From Ignavibacteriae bacterium HGW-Ignavibacteriae-4 (GTDB lineage: Bacteria > Bacteroidota > Ignavibacteria > Kapaibacteriales > UBA2268), in assembly GCA_002839765.1 (NCBI GenBank), contig PGYR01000021.1, positions 1-42,264 on the forward strand: a stretch of 42,264 bases of DNA. Direction: 5' to 3'. The position numbers and the translations under genes were made by a program. Below are positions 1 through 7,872 of this stretch, one piece after another (position 1 is the first letter of the stretch; each line of letters begins with the position of its first letter). Below the pieces are notes generated by a model. It worked only from the letters and a program-made list of their open reading frames with translations. It was not told the DNA's origin and searched no databases.

Positions 1-838
1 CTAGTAGGAAGTTCCTTGTGCTTTCCAGACGGTTGATTTTACTACCATTAACAGCTGCTAGTATGTTCATCTCGTCATATTTGTCAGCAATATCTTTTTG
101 TAGTGTGTTAAGGTCTGCTAGTTCATCTGCATTTAGTAAAGTACGTGCTGGTCTTTGTGCACCAGATTGATCGAAAGCTACTACATTGTATATATCAATT
201 ATTTTTTGAAGTGCTTCTGTACCACCTGCACCGAATAGTTCTTCTGCTTTTGTGTTTACTCTTTCTTGTGATTTATAAGTTATATTTACGTTTATATCTT
301 CGTTATTCCCCTTGTAAACTACTGACAATCCCGACGGGTTAGTGGGTGTAGCTGTGCCTTGTATAATCTCAAAAGGCATATTGTTCAGAGTTGGGTTTGC
401 GTTTTTTATATCTTTTGGTGAGGTCATATTCCCAGAGAATAGATAAGCACCATTATTATCAGAGTTAGCTAAAGTTACTATATCTTCCAATGCACCTTTG
501 ATAGATTGAGCTATCGCAAAGTGGTTGTAGCCAGTACTCGTCTTAGATACATCTACTACATAGTCTCTTATTTCTTGCATTTTATCAGAGATTTCTCGTA
601 GCGTAGTGTCTGTCTGTTGCAATCTATCTAGGTTAGAGCCGATATTATTGAGAAAAGATTCGTTGCGGCTTATCTTATTACGGAATAAGTCAGCATCTAC
701 TACATCAGCAGTATTCTCAGCTATGCTGTGATTCTTTTTACCTGAAGAAATTCGAAGGTTCTCTTTGTTAACTTTGAACTGCGAGTCATTCAGATTTCTT
801 TGATAATCTCTATATATAGAATTAGTACTTACTCTCAT
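1..838 (-). CDS. flgL: Flagellar hook-filament junction protein FlgL (HAP3), 3' part missing
   Basis: The start codon is inside the window but the reading frame stays open to base 2, so at least 279 residues are present and the C-terminus lies outside. The N-terminus (MRVSTNSIYRDYQRNL, then RISSGKKNHSIAEN) is the flagellin-like D0/D1 helical region of FlgL. The stretch around residues 115-150, including LANSDNNGAYLFSG, is typical of the FlgL family. FlgL joins the hook-associated protein FlgK to the filament. The ATG overlaps the flgK stop by one base (TAATG), so it is probably translationally coupled. FlgL is preferred over flagellin because of this position directly after flgK. Confidence 0.9.
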   Translation of the reverse strand, partial: MRVSTNSIYRDYQRNLNDSQFKVNKENLRISSGKKNHSIAENTADVVDADLFRNKISRNESFLNNIGSNLDRLQQTDTTLREISDKMQEIRDYVVDVSKTSTGYNHFAIAQSIKGALEDIVTLANSDNNGAYLFSGNMTSPKDIKNANPTLNNMPFEIIQGTATPTNPSGLSVVYKGNNEDINVNITYKSQERVNTKAEELFGAGGTEALQKIIDIYNVVAFDQSGAQRPARTLLNADELADLNTLQKDIADKYDEMNILAAVNGSKINRLESTRNFLL

Positions 839-2277
839 TATCTACCCAGATTTACGATTGTTCCTAATACTTCGTCAGCCATATTCACTACTCTCGATGC
901 TGCCTCGAAGCTACGTTGGAATTTGATTAGATTTACTGCTTCTTCGTCCAGATTCACACCGATTATAGTATCGCGTTGATTTTTCATTTGGTCTAATACC
1001 ATAGTACTGTTTTTCAATCCAGTTTGCGAATCACTAAGCATATTACCAGCTTTGGATAGCAAGTCAGCATAGTACTCTCCCGGAGTTCTATTATTGATGA
1101 AGTTAATATCATCAGCGAGTGCTGCTATTTGCAGACCGATTTGGTTATTTCCACTTTCACCAGCAACTGATGATAATGGGATATTATCTGTATCATTCAG
1201 GATAACAGAATTTACTTGAATCGAAAGTGCGTCTGCATCAGTTGGATATGGTACGAAGAACGAACGCCCTGGAGGTATAGCTCCAGTATCATTCAGCCCG
1301 AAGCCGACAACACTCGCCATATTCACATTAGCAGCTATTTCTTTAGCAAGTTCATTTATCGACTTCGCTATTGAGAAATTACCACTCGTGTCATCTTTGT
1401 CCAAAGTCTCGTTGTAGTGCTTCATTTGGGCTTCTATCTTACCTGCACCAGGGTTTACCTTATTTACCGGATTACCTTGCTTATCAGTAGTGTATAGCCC
1501 GATAGTACGTTCGTTAGTAGTGCCGTTTGTAGTTTCTACTAGCTTCAATTCGTTCAAACTTTTGCCTGTAACTAGGTTCACGCCATTCATATACACATTG
1601 ACAGTACCATCATCATTTTGGCTTACGTTCATCTTACCATACTCAGCCAATTTCTCTATCAAGACCTCTCGCTCATCGGCCATATTCAAATCGCCTTCGA
1701 TAGCCGAACTGTGGTTATCCGCGATTCTAGAGTTTATCTCTGAAATTCTTTTTGCCAGACTGTTCACATCGGCTACATTATCTCTTAGCTTTGATAATAC
1801 ATCTATTCGAGCTTCTTCGAAGCCTTCAGCTAGTTGATGAAATTTGTCCGTCATACTTCTAGCACTAGAAACTACTTTTTGTCTGTATGCTGATTTATCT
1901 GGATTTGATGAAAGTTCATCCCAACTAATAAAGAAGTCAGAGATTAAGTTATTTAGTCCTGTCTCAGACGGTTCGCCCAATACTCCTTCTATTCTTGTTA
2001 GGATTTCTTGATCAGCTTCGTAGCCGGCATTTCGGGTTATTGAATTTCTTATTTCTTTGTCGAAAAATTCTTCACGAAAAGATTTCAGCTGGTCAGCTAT
2101 AACTCCTGTCCCAACGAAATTACCAGCTTCATATTTCGAATTGGCAGTTGTCAAATCTGCTCTTTTACGAGAGTACCCTTCGGTATTAGCATTGGATATA
2201 TTGTTAGAAACAACTTCCAAACCATACCTTTGTGCGAGGAGTGCTGACTTACCTATTTGTAATGTTGAGAAACTCAT
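838..2277 (-). CDS. flgK: Flagellar hook-associated protein FlgK (HAP1)
   Basis: FlgK is the first hook-filament junction protein, exported through the flagellar type III system. The N-terminal rod/hook signature SNNISNANTEGYSRKR and the C-terminal D0 helix (VNLDEEAVNLIKFQRSFEAA, then NMADEVLGTIVNLGR) are both present. These two helices pack together in the assembled axial structure. At 479 residues it is somewhat shorter than enterobacterial FlgK (about 547), with the loss in the variable middle. It lies between flgN, its usual chaperone, and flgL. The ATG follows the flgN stop by one base (TAATATG). Confidence 0.95.
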   Translation of the reverse strand: MSFSTLQIGKSALLAQRYGLEVVSNNISNANTEGYSRKRADLTTANSKYEAGNFVGTGVIADQLKSFREEFFDKEIRNSITRNAGYEADQEILTRIEGVLGEPSETGLNNLISDFFISWDELSSNPDKSAYRQKVVSSARSMTDKFHQLAEGFEEARIDVLSKLRDNVADVNSLAKRISEINSRIADNHSSAIEGDLNMADEREVLIEKLAEYGKMNVSQNDDGTVNVYMNGVNLVTGKSLNELKLVETTNGTTNERTIGLYTTDKQGNPVNKVNPGAGKIEAQMKHYNETLDKDDTSGNFSIAKSINELAKEIAANVNMASVVGFGLNDTGAIPPGRSFFVPYPTDADALSIQVNSVILNDTDNIPLSSVAGESGNNQIGLQIAALADDINFINNRTPGEYYADLLSKAGNMLSDSQTGLKNSTMVLDQMKNQRDTIIGVNLDEEAVNLIKFQRSFEAASRVVNMADEVLGTIVNLGR

Positions 2278-2278
2278 A

Positions 2279-2719
2279 TTATACCTTCACGTCACAAACT
2301 TTACGACCATTTCTGCTATTCAGAGTCGAGATTATATTGCTAACACTATTTTTTGCTCTATTAGAAAGCAATCTATTTGTCGTGTTAACCTCTTGTAATT
2401 CGGCTACAATTTTCTTCATAGCAATTCTTATTCTACGAAGGTCTATTTTGTTCTCACCCTCTACTGTTTTTTCTATTTCTGAAAGACGGAGTTGAGACGC
2501 TTCTACTCTGCTAATAGACAGCTTAGAAACCATGTATCGTAATCTCCTTTCTTCCATTTCTTTAAGCTTGGCAGTTATTATGTGTTGATCTTGTGATATT
2601 TTTTCTACCAAATCTTGTCTTTGTGACATCAGTGCTTCACGCAATCTATTTGATAGCATTAGCAATTTTTCAGTCAGTTCTTTTTCTCTTTTCAGAAAAT
2701 CTACAAATTTCTCATCCAT
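2279..2719 (-). CDS. flgN: FlgN-like flagellar export chaperone
   Basis: This is a 146-residue, almost entirely helical, charged protein with heptad-like patterns, for example LKREKELTEKLLMLSNRLRE at residues 9-28. FlgN proteins are small helical chaperones that hold FlgK and FlgL before export and usually sit directly upstream of flgK, as here. The sequence is weakly conserved, so the call rests on size, helical character and position between flgJ and flgK. A threonine/asparagine-rich C-terminal stretch (NTTNRLLSNRAKNSVSNI) also fits FlgN-like proteins. It is separated by one base from flgJ upstream and flgK downstream. Confidence 0.75.
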   Translation of the reverse strand: MDEKFVDFLKREKELTEKLLMLSNRLREALMSQRQDLVEKISQDQHIITAKLKEMEERRLRYMVSKLSISRVEASQLRLSEIEKTVEGENKIDLRRIRIAMKKIVAELQEVNTTNRLLSNRAKNSVSNIISTLNSRNGRKVCDVKV

Positions 2720-2720
2720 A

Positions 2721-3536
2721 TTATTCTTCTCCTAATGCCGAATTGTACGACAATACTCTGCTTACATATTTTCTTGTTTCATCGAATGGGGGTATTCCAT
2801 TGTGCTTTTCTACATTACCCGGACCAGCGTTATATGCTGCTAATGCTAGCTCCAAAGAGCCATCGAATTTGTTGAGCATCTTATTAAGATAGTTAGTACC
2901 ACCAAATATATTCTCTTCTGGATTGAATGAGTTCTGTACACCCAAACTTGATGCCGTTCCGTCCATAAGTTGCATGAGTCCTTTAGCTCCAGCCGGTGAA
3001 ACTGCGGTATGATTACCGGCAGACTCTGCTGCTATTACGGATTTAATCAGATTCTTAGGAATACCATATTCCTTAGAAGCTTTGTCTATTATATCATCAT
3101 ACTTCGAAATCTTAGCCGCTGCAGTATCCGATATACTAACCGGTTTTAGTTGTTGCGGTGGTACAGAGTATGAGTTTCTAGTAGGGATGTTTTCGCCCGT
3201 CATTTGCTTGTACATCATCTGTGCTATTCCCATTCCTCTACCTTGCTTTGATACATTATCAGATAAGCTCAGCTGAGCCATCTCTTGCATAGTATTCCCG
3301 CCAAAACCTTCATCGTCTTTTTCTTCTAACTGAGCAGTTTTCATTTCTTTTAGCATCATATTCACGAATATAGATTCGAAACCACGAGAGGCCTGCTCGA
3401 TTTTCGATTTTTCTGCTTCGCTCATTCTTGACTTTGGAGTTTTACTCACATTATCGAAAGCACTCATCTTGCGAGCAAGCTGTGCTTGTTGAGCCATATT
3501 ACGGCTTTGCCCAGTATCTAAATTTTCTATACTCAT
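2721..3536 (-). CDS. flgJ: FlgJ-type rod-binding protein fused to a lytic transglycosylase (SLT) domain
   Basis: Residues about 45-112 form the FlgJ rod-binding domain (RGFESIFVNMMLKEMKTA and GRGMGIAQMMYKQM). Residues about 145-268 form a GH23 soluble-lytic-transglycosylase domain with catalytic Glu171 in IAAESAGN, then GAKGLMQLM (184-191) and AYNAGPG (234-240). The protein should cap the growing rod in the periplasm and open peptidoglycan for it. Enterobacterial FlgJ instead carries a GH73 glucosaminidase domain, and many other bacteria have a rod-binding domain alone. There is no signal peptide, as expected for export through the flagellar apparatus. Its ATG overlaps the flgI stop (ATGA). 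Confidence 0.9.
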   Translation of the reverse strand: MSIENLDTGQSRNMAQQAQLARKMSAFDNVSKTPKSRMSEAEKSKIEQASRGFESIFVNMMLKEMKTAQLEEKDDEGFGGNTMQEMAQLSLSDNVSKQGRGMGIAQMMYKQMTGENIPTRNSYSVPPQQLKPVSISDTAAAKISKYDDIIDKASKEYGIPKNLIKSVIAAESAGNHTAVSPAGAKGLMQLMDGTASSLGVQNSFNPEENIFGGTNYLNKMLNKFDGSLELALAAYNAGPGNVEKHNGIPPFDETRKYVSRVLSYNSALGEE

Positions 3537-4636
3537 TGTATTATCAACTCCCCTTGTAGCGAGCCAGCTTCTTTGAGTGCTTGGAATATAGCAATCAAAT
3601 CTCTTGGCTTAACTTGAAGTAAATTTAATGATTCGGCAATACCAGCTACAGTTGGGTTTTGTACTGTTAATGCTCTTGCTTGGTTTATCTCTTCTTCTGT
3701 TTCTATGATTGCAGTTTCAGCATATCTAGGTGGGAATATAGTAAAAGGAGCCGGCTGCGGTACTATTACTTGTCTTTGGATAGTTATGTCCAATCCACCG
3801 TGTGCGATTACTGATGGTAATAATTCTACATTACCGCCTATTACTATTGTTCCTGTTCTCTCATTTATAACTACTTTCGAAGTAGCTTCTAAGCTCACAT
3901 TTAATGCTTCAATTTGAGCAATTTTAATTAGCTGCTCATTTCTATCAGCAAAAGTGGATAAATCTACTTTTATAGTAGCTCCATCTTCTAGTGTCGCTTT
4001 ACCATCCAAATCAGCAGATGCGTTGATAGCAGTCATTACTGTATTAGCGACTGTGAAATCTGGTTGACGAAGAATAATTCGCATGCTAGAAGCATCAGCT
4101 AAACTTTGTTCTATTTCTTTTTGAAGGATTAATCCGTTTGGTACTCTACCGCTCGTCACGAAGTTCTTAGATACTCTACTACCGAACGCACGTACATCAT
4201 ACCCACCAACTGAAAGAGGCCCTTGTGCATTTCCGATTATACTTCCATCGGCTCTTGATAGTGGAGTCATTAGTAAAGTTCCACCTTGCAGCGAACTCGC
4301 ATCACCCATAGCAGATACTACTACGTCAACTTGCGATCCTTTCTTCATAAATGGAGGTATAGTTGCTGTTATCATAACGGCTGCTATATTTCTAGTACCA
4401 TTATTTCTTTTGTCTATGGTTAGACCAAATCTCTTTAACATATTTATAACAGATTGATTTGTGTAAGAAACCATTCTATTGTCGCCAGTTTGATTAAGTC
4501 CAACTACTAATCCGTAGCCAATTACTTGGACACCACTCACACCTTCTATGTTCGCTATATCTTTGATACGAGCGGCATCTAGGTTCATCAGCGGTAGTGT
4601 CAATACTATCAATATGTATATTATTATATTTTTCAT
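3533..4636 (-). CDS. flgI: Flagellar P-ring protein FlgI
   Basis: FlgI forms the periplasmic P-ring around the rod in the peptidoglycan layer. The 367-residue length matches the family. An N-terminal Sec signal (MKNIIIYILIVLTLPLMNLDA) is followed by the strongly conserved start RIKDIANIEGVSGVQVIGYG and GLNQTGD. Later conserved stretches are FMKKGSQVDVVVSAMGDASS, LQGGTLLMTPL, INERTGTIVIGG and the C-terminal LIAIFQALKEAGSLQGEL. It lies between flgH and flgJ, the classical order. The ATG is one base after the flgH stop (TAATATG), and its own stop overlaps the flgJ start. Confidence 0.97.
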   Translation of the reverse strand: MKNIIIYILIVLTLPLMNLDAARIKDIANIEGVSGVQVIGYGLVVGLNQTGDNRMVSYTNQSVINMLKRFGLTIDKRNNGTRNIAAVMITATIPPFMKKGSQVDVVVSAMGDASSLQGGTLLMTPLSRADGSIIGNAQGPLSVGGYDVRAFGSRVSKNFVTSGRVPNGLILQKEIEQSLADASSMRIILRQPDFTVANTVMTAINASADLDGKATLEDGATIKVDLSTFADRNEQLIKIAQIEALNVSLEATSKVVINERTGTIVIGGNVELLPSVIAHGGLDITIQRQVIVPQPAPFTIFPPRYAETAIIETEEEINQARALTVQNPTVAGIAESLNLLQVKPRDLIAIFQALKEAGSLQGELIIQ

Positions 4637-4637
4637 A

Positions 4638-5204
4638 TTAGAAAAGTATCCTTAAAAATTTCGTGATTAATCCCGGTTCTTGGTATTCTGAGACAGTACC
4701 ATCACCATCAATTAGCAAAGTCAAATCTAATATACTATATGAGTACACCGAATTATCTGGTCTTACGTCCACAGGTCTTACTACACCTTTGATAGTTACG
4801 TATTGAGTTTCGCCATTGACTTTTGTTGTACGCTTTCCTTCTATTATAAGGTTGCCGTTATCTTCCAAATCGACAACTCTAGCGCTTAGCTTAGAACGTA
4901 TGGATTCGTTTCTCGAAGTTGAGCCATCTCCATTAAAATCTGTAGATGTGCCTAATGAAACATCACCAGAAGAAGAACCCGAACCAGCAGAAACACCAAA
5001 TCCAGCTCCAACAGATGATTCACGTCCATTTTTAGTAGTAGCCGAATTCCCCGCTTTTGTATCTTCTACTATAAGTACAGTCAAGGCATCTCCCTTGCGG
5101 AATGCTTTGAAATCTGAGAATAGCGAATTGGAGCTATTTTGCACAAACTGTGCTTGTAACCCAAAAGCCGAAAGGAATACTATTGCTATTATTAATGATT
5201 TCAT
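4638..5204 (-). CDS. flgH: Flagellar L-ring protein FlgH without a lipobox
   Basis: FlgH forms the outer-membrane L-ring. Conserved regions include FRKGDALTVLIVEDTKAGNS, the glycine/serine-rich middle, RVVDLEDNGNLIIEGKRTTKVNGE and GVVRPVDVRPDNSV. A frame-extending TTG exists at 5216, but the ATG at 5204 was chosen because it opens a clean signal peptide (MKSLIIAIVFLSAFGLQAQ) and gives the same TAATATG spacing seen elsewhere in the operon. Proteobacterial FlgH is a lipoprotein; here there is no lipobox and no cysteine in the whole 188-residue protein. It probably anchors in the outer membrane without a lipid. Confidence 0.93.
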   Translation of the reverse strand: MKSLIIAIVFLSAFGLQAQFVQNSSNSLFSDFKAFRKGDALTVLIVEDTKAGNSATTKNGRESSVGAGFGVSAGSGSSSGDVSLGTSTDFNGDGSTSRNESIRSKLSARVVDLEDNGNLIIEGKRTTKVNGETQYVTIKGVVRPVDVRPDNSVYSYSILDLTLLIDGDGTVSEYQEPGLITKFLRILF

Positions 5205-5205
5205 A

Positions 5206-5871
5206 TTATTCACCAAGAATCAGCTCACCTGACTCATTTATTTTTCCAGTTAATATTTTCTTACTATCGCCGCGTTTCACTTTAATTGATTCGCCAACTC
5301 TGCCGTCTTGCAGCGCTGTTCCCATCCCACGTATTGTCACAGCTCCATTAGAAGCAACTACTACTATCTCTTCTCCTCGCTTTACCGTTACGTCTGGTAA
5401 TGTGTTCTTTGAGGTAAAAGTTTCACCTTTGTATATTGATTTATTAGCAACTCTACCAACTGGGTTTATATATTCTTCTATCTTATCTAATACAACATAT
5501 TCGTTTGATTTGATTAGCATAGCATTAGTTATATCAGTATTAGCTGGTATATAAGATTTTGATTTGAATACGCTTATTTGTTTCTTCACTGTATAGTGGA
5601 ATGTTTGACTTTTAAGTACTTCGTCATTAACTACAAATTCTAATTTCACACCATTATTATAAGCGGTGTATTGCTCATCGAAAACAGCCTTTACGTCGTT
5701 ATCCTCGAGCGTTATATCACTGAACTTCGTCATGAAATCTATCTGATAATCATTACCATATTTCTGAATCAAGAAAGTACGACACGCTTCCTCTATTCTA
5801 TCTGCAGAAAAAGTCGCTGCATTTATTTGCATCGACATAGCTAGAACTAATATGGTAAATATTGTTTTCAT
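5206..5871 (-). CDS. flgA: Flagellar P-ring assembly chaperone FlgA
   Basis: FlgA is a periplasmic chaperone for P-ring formation. A Sec signal peptide (MKTIFTILVLAMSMQINA) is followed by an N-terminal region of about 80 residues. A SAF-like domain then shows YIPANTDITNAMLIKSNEYV, GRVANKSIYKGETFTSKNTL and the C-terminal VKRGEEIVVVASNGAVTIRG, GTALQDGRVGESIKVKRGDS and the ending KILTGKI. The 221-residue length is normal. It lies between flgG and flgH, a common arrangement. The start is one base after the flgG stop (TAATATG). Confidence 0.93.
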   Translation of the reverse strand: MKTIFTILVLAMSMQINAATFSADRIEEACRTFLIQKYGNDYQIDFMTKFSDITLEDNDVKAVFDEQYTAYNNGVKLEFVVNDEVLKSQTFHYTVKKQISVFKSKSYIPANTDITNAMLIKSNEYVVLDKIEEYINPVGRVANKSIYKGETFTSKNTLPDVTVKRGEEIVVVASNGAVTIRGMGTALQDGRVGESIKVKRGDSKKILTGKINESGELILGE

Positions 5872-5872
5872 A

Positions 5873-6661
5873 TTATCGTTTTAGGTTTACCGCAGTATTT
5901 AGTATTTCATCGGCTGTTCTTACAGATTTCGAGTTCAGCTCATAAGCTCTTTGTGCTGTTATCATATCCACCATCTCTTCTACTACATCTACATTAGAGC
6001 TTTCCAAATGACTTTGATATATTTCGCCAGTATTATTACTACCAGGTTGATAAAGTATAGGGTCACCTGATGCTGGAGATTCTTCGAATAGATTATCCCC
6101 GATAGCTCTCAAACCAGATGGATTAACGAAACGAGCTAACTCGATTTGTCCGAGCGTGTCTAGTTCTGTACTGCCTTCAGCATATACCCCAACTACTCCA
6201 TCGCGGCTAATTTGCACTTCTACAGCGTCTGAAGGGATTTGGAAACCTGGGTCTAGAAAATAACCTTGTGTATTAACAAGACTACCGTTCTTATCCATTT
6301 TGAAACTACCGTCTCTTGTATAAGCTCTTGAATTATCAGGTTTTTGAATAACGAAAAACCCATCTCCGACAATAGCCATATCTAGCTTATTGCCTGTCTC
6401 AGTTATATCACCTTGAGTGAATTGTTTTTTAGTAGCAGAAAGTTGAGTACCACTACCGATTTGCACTTCGTTAAGTGGTTCTACACCTATACGAGCACTG
6501 TTACCAGCTGGCTTTAGCGTTTCATAAAGCAAATCTTGGAATTCTGGTCTTGTTTTCTTGTAACCAGTAGTATTCACATTCGCTATATTATTCGAAATAA
6601 TCTCAACAAATCTTTGCTGAGCAGATAGCCCTGTGGCTGCGGTTCTTAGAGTCTTGTCCAT
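5873..6661 (-). CDS. flgG: Flagellar distal rod protein FlgG
   Basis: FlgG builds the distal rod. The 262-residue length is canonical. Motifs in order are the N-terminal MDKTLRTAATGLSAQQRFVE, the rod signature SNNIANVNTTGYKKTRPEF, QIGSGTQLSATKKQFTQGDI, AIVGDGFFVI with AYTRDGSFKMDKNGSLVN, and the C-terminal SNVDVVEEMVDMITAQRAYE. A Shine-Dalgarno-like AGGAAG lies 6 bases before the ATG. It is separated from flgF by 43 bases, the widest gap inside this operon. Confidence 0.95.
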   Translation of the reverse strand: MDKTLRTAATGLSAQQRFVEIISNNIANVNTTGYKKTRPEFQDLLYETLKPAGNSARIGVEPLNEVQIGSGTQLSATKKQFTQGDITETGNKLDMAIVGDGFFVIQKPDNSRAYTRDGSFKMDKNGSLVNTQGYFLDPGFQIPSDAVEVQISRDGVVGVYAEGSTELDTLGQIELARFVNPSGLRAIGDNLFEESPASGDPILYQPGSNNTGEIYQSHLESSNVDVVEEMVDMITAQRAYELNSKSVRTADEILNTAVNLKR

Positions 6662-6704
6662 TTGATACTTCCTGTATTTTGGATCAATTTAATTTTCTTA
6701 GTTA

Positions 6705-7481
6705 TTAATAGTATTTACCTAATGCAATAGATTGCTCTAGCGTGTTCTCATTAGTTGTAATTACTTTACTCCCTGCTTCGAATTGACGTTGTAGATTTAT
6801 CATTTCTACCATCTCGTCTATCACGTTTACGTTGGAGTTTTCTAGCCATCCTTGGCGTATACTTACTTTGTCATTTGTTAATTTTTGGTACTGATTGTCA
6901 TCTGTTAATATGAAATCTGATGAAGATACTTTTTCTAATACTACATAGCTATTAGTGTCGACTATATCCAGATTACCTTGGCTCACATTATTGATAAATA
7001 TCTCGCCAGAATTATCTATTCTTACTTCGGCCTTTCTCGTATCAGAGTTGAATGTATCACCTTGCATAGTCCCATATACATTGATTCTACCACCACTTGC
7101 CATTAGGTATTTGCCATTAGCGGAGATTACGTCGCCTTCTTGATTTATCTTGAAATTACCTGCTCTTGTTAGGAATTCTTTACCTTGCTCATCGTTTAGC
7201 AAGAAAAATCCATTACCATCAATGGCAACATCAAAATCATTACCGGTTTGGTCGTAACTTCCTTTGTTGAAATCAATGTATGAGCCTATTGGAGGATCAT
7301 TTTGTTCGGCACTACCTACTATGTTGTATAGGTTAGCTTTTGAGTCAATTAGATTACGCTCGAATACAGAATCACGCTTGAACCCAACAGTAGATGCGTT
7401 AGCAATATTGTTAGATATTACTTCTAGTCGTGTCTGCTGGGACATCATGCCCATAGCGGCTGTGTATAATTCTTTGATCAT
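6705..7481 (-). CDS. flgF: Flagellar proximal rod protein FlgF (FlgG-like)
   Basis: This 258-residue rod protein is homologous to FlgG. It carries SNNIANASTVGFKRDSVFER, GSYDQTGNDFDVAIDGNGFF, LTRAGNFKINQEGDVISANG and the C-terminal SNVNVIDEMVEMINLQRQFE. It lies immediately upstream of flgG, where flgF normally sits, and it diverges more from the FlgG consensus than its neighbour, so FlgF is the likelier assignment. FlgF forms the proximal rod between FlgB/C and FlgG. AGGAAGGA lies 5 bases before the ATG, an unusually clear ribosome-binding site for this region. Confidence 0.88.
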   Translation of the reverse strand: MIKELYTAAMGMMSQQTRLEVISNNIANASTVGFKRDSVFERNLIDSKANLYNIVGSAEQNDPPIGSYIDFNKGSYDQTGNDFDVAIDGNGFFLLNDEQGKEFLTRAGNFKINQEGDVISANGKYLMASGGRINVYGTMQGDTFNSDTRKAEVRIDNSGEIFINNVSQGNLDIVDTNSYVVLEKVSSSDFILTDDNQYQKLTNDKVSIRQGWLENSNVNVIDEMVEMINLQRQFEAGSKVITTNENTLEQSIALGKYY

Positions 7482-7492
7482 GGGAATCCTTC

Positions 7493-7708
7493 CTAATCAA
7501 TTTCTTCTATTATTTTTCTTATTAAAGCCAAATCATCTTCCTCTGATTTTAGCTTGATGGATAGAGTTTTAACTAATTTCGTCAACTCTTCTTTTGAATT
7601 TTCATCCTTATTCCCAATTTGAGCCAATAGTTTTTCGATTACTTTCTTTTTATCGATGCTACTTTCTGCACCATAAGCCCTTAGGAAATTGTTAATCTTT
7701 TTATCCAT
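7493..7708 (-). CDS. Small helical protein of unknown function, first gene of the flagellar operon
   Basis: This short charged protein has 71 residues from the ATG at 7708, or 80 from a TTG at 7735. It is predicted to be helical throughout, with a lysine/glutamate-rich pattern and no signal peptide, membrane segment or cysteine. I do not recognise it. It ends 11 bases before flgF and reads in the same direction, so it is almost certainly cotranscribed with the rod genes. Small first genes in flagellar operons can be regulators or chaperones, but nothing in the sequence identifies it as FlgM or another named factor. The ATG was preferred because MDKKINNFLRAYG is a more ordinary start, though no strong ribosome-binding site separates the two options. 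Confidence 0.6.
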   Translation of the reverse strand: MDKKINNFLRAYGAESSIDKKKVIEKLLAQIGNKDENSKEELTKLVKTLSIKLKSEEDDLALIRKIIEEID

Positions 7709-7772
7709 TTGATTGTTCTGCAATGTATATGCCAAATCTTTTTGGAGAATATATCATTGCTATGTAATTAAT

Positions 7773-7800
7773 AATATAGTGTAAGTTAGGAATATTTCAA
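7773..7800 (-). promoter_or_regulatory. Candidate sigma-70-like promoter of the flagellar operon
   Basis: Reading the minus strand, TTGAAA (7800-7795) and TATATT (7778-7773) are separated by 16 bases; each matches 5 of 6 consensus positions. They lie 37-64 bases before the first possible start of the operon. Sequences this AT-rich produce chance matches, and Bacteroidota-type housekeeping promoters can differ from this consensus, so this is a candidate only. Confidence 0.35.
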
Positions 7801-7804
7801 CTAA

Positions 7805-7841
7805 TGTACAAATGGAAATTTAGAGGAATTAAATTTGTACA
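7805..7841. repeat. Inverted repeat (dyad) upstream of the flagellar operon
   Basis: TGTACAAAT (7805-7813) and ATTTGTACA (7833-7841) are perfect 9-base inverted repeats with a 19-base spacer that contains a further AATT/AATT pair. The dyad lies directly upstream of the candidate -35 of the flagellar operon and downstream of the 7873 permease gene. It could be an operator or activator site, or a poor terminator of the permease transcript; the lack of a clear T-run argues for the former. Confidence 0.4.
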
Positions 7842-7872
7842 ATATAAGCCAATAAGTGTCAAAATTAGCCAC

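Noticed and set aside
145-342. Plus-strand ORF of 65 codons opposite flgL
   Set aside because: It is antisense to a clear FlgL reading frame and its low-complexity Leu-rich product has no signal or domain; many similar antisense ORFs of 60-140 codons were left out for the same reason.
4816-5232. 138-codon plus-strand ORF opposite flgH
   Set aside because: It mirrors the coding frame of flgH, a well-supported gene.
5873-7481. flgF and flgG as duplicated FlgG
   Set aside because: The upstream copy diverges more from the FlgG consensus and sits in the flgF position, so flgF is the simpler call.
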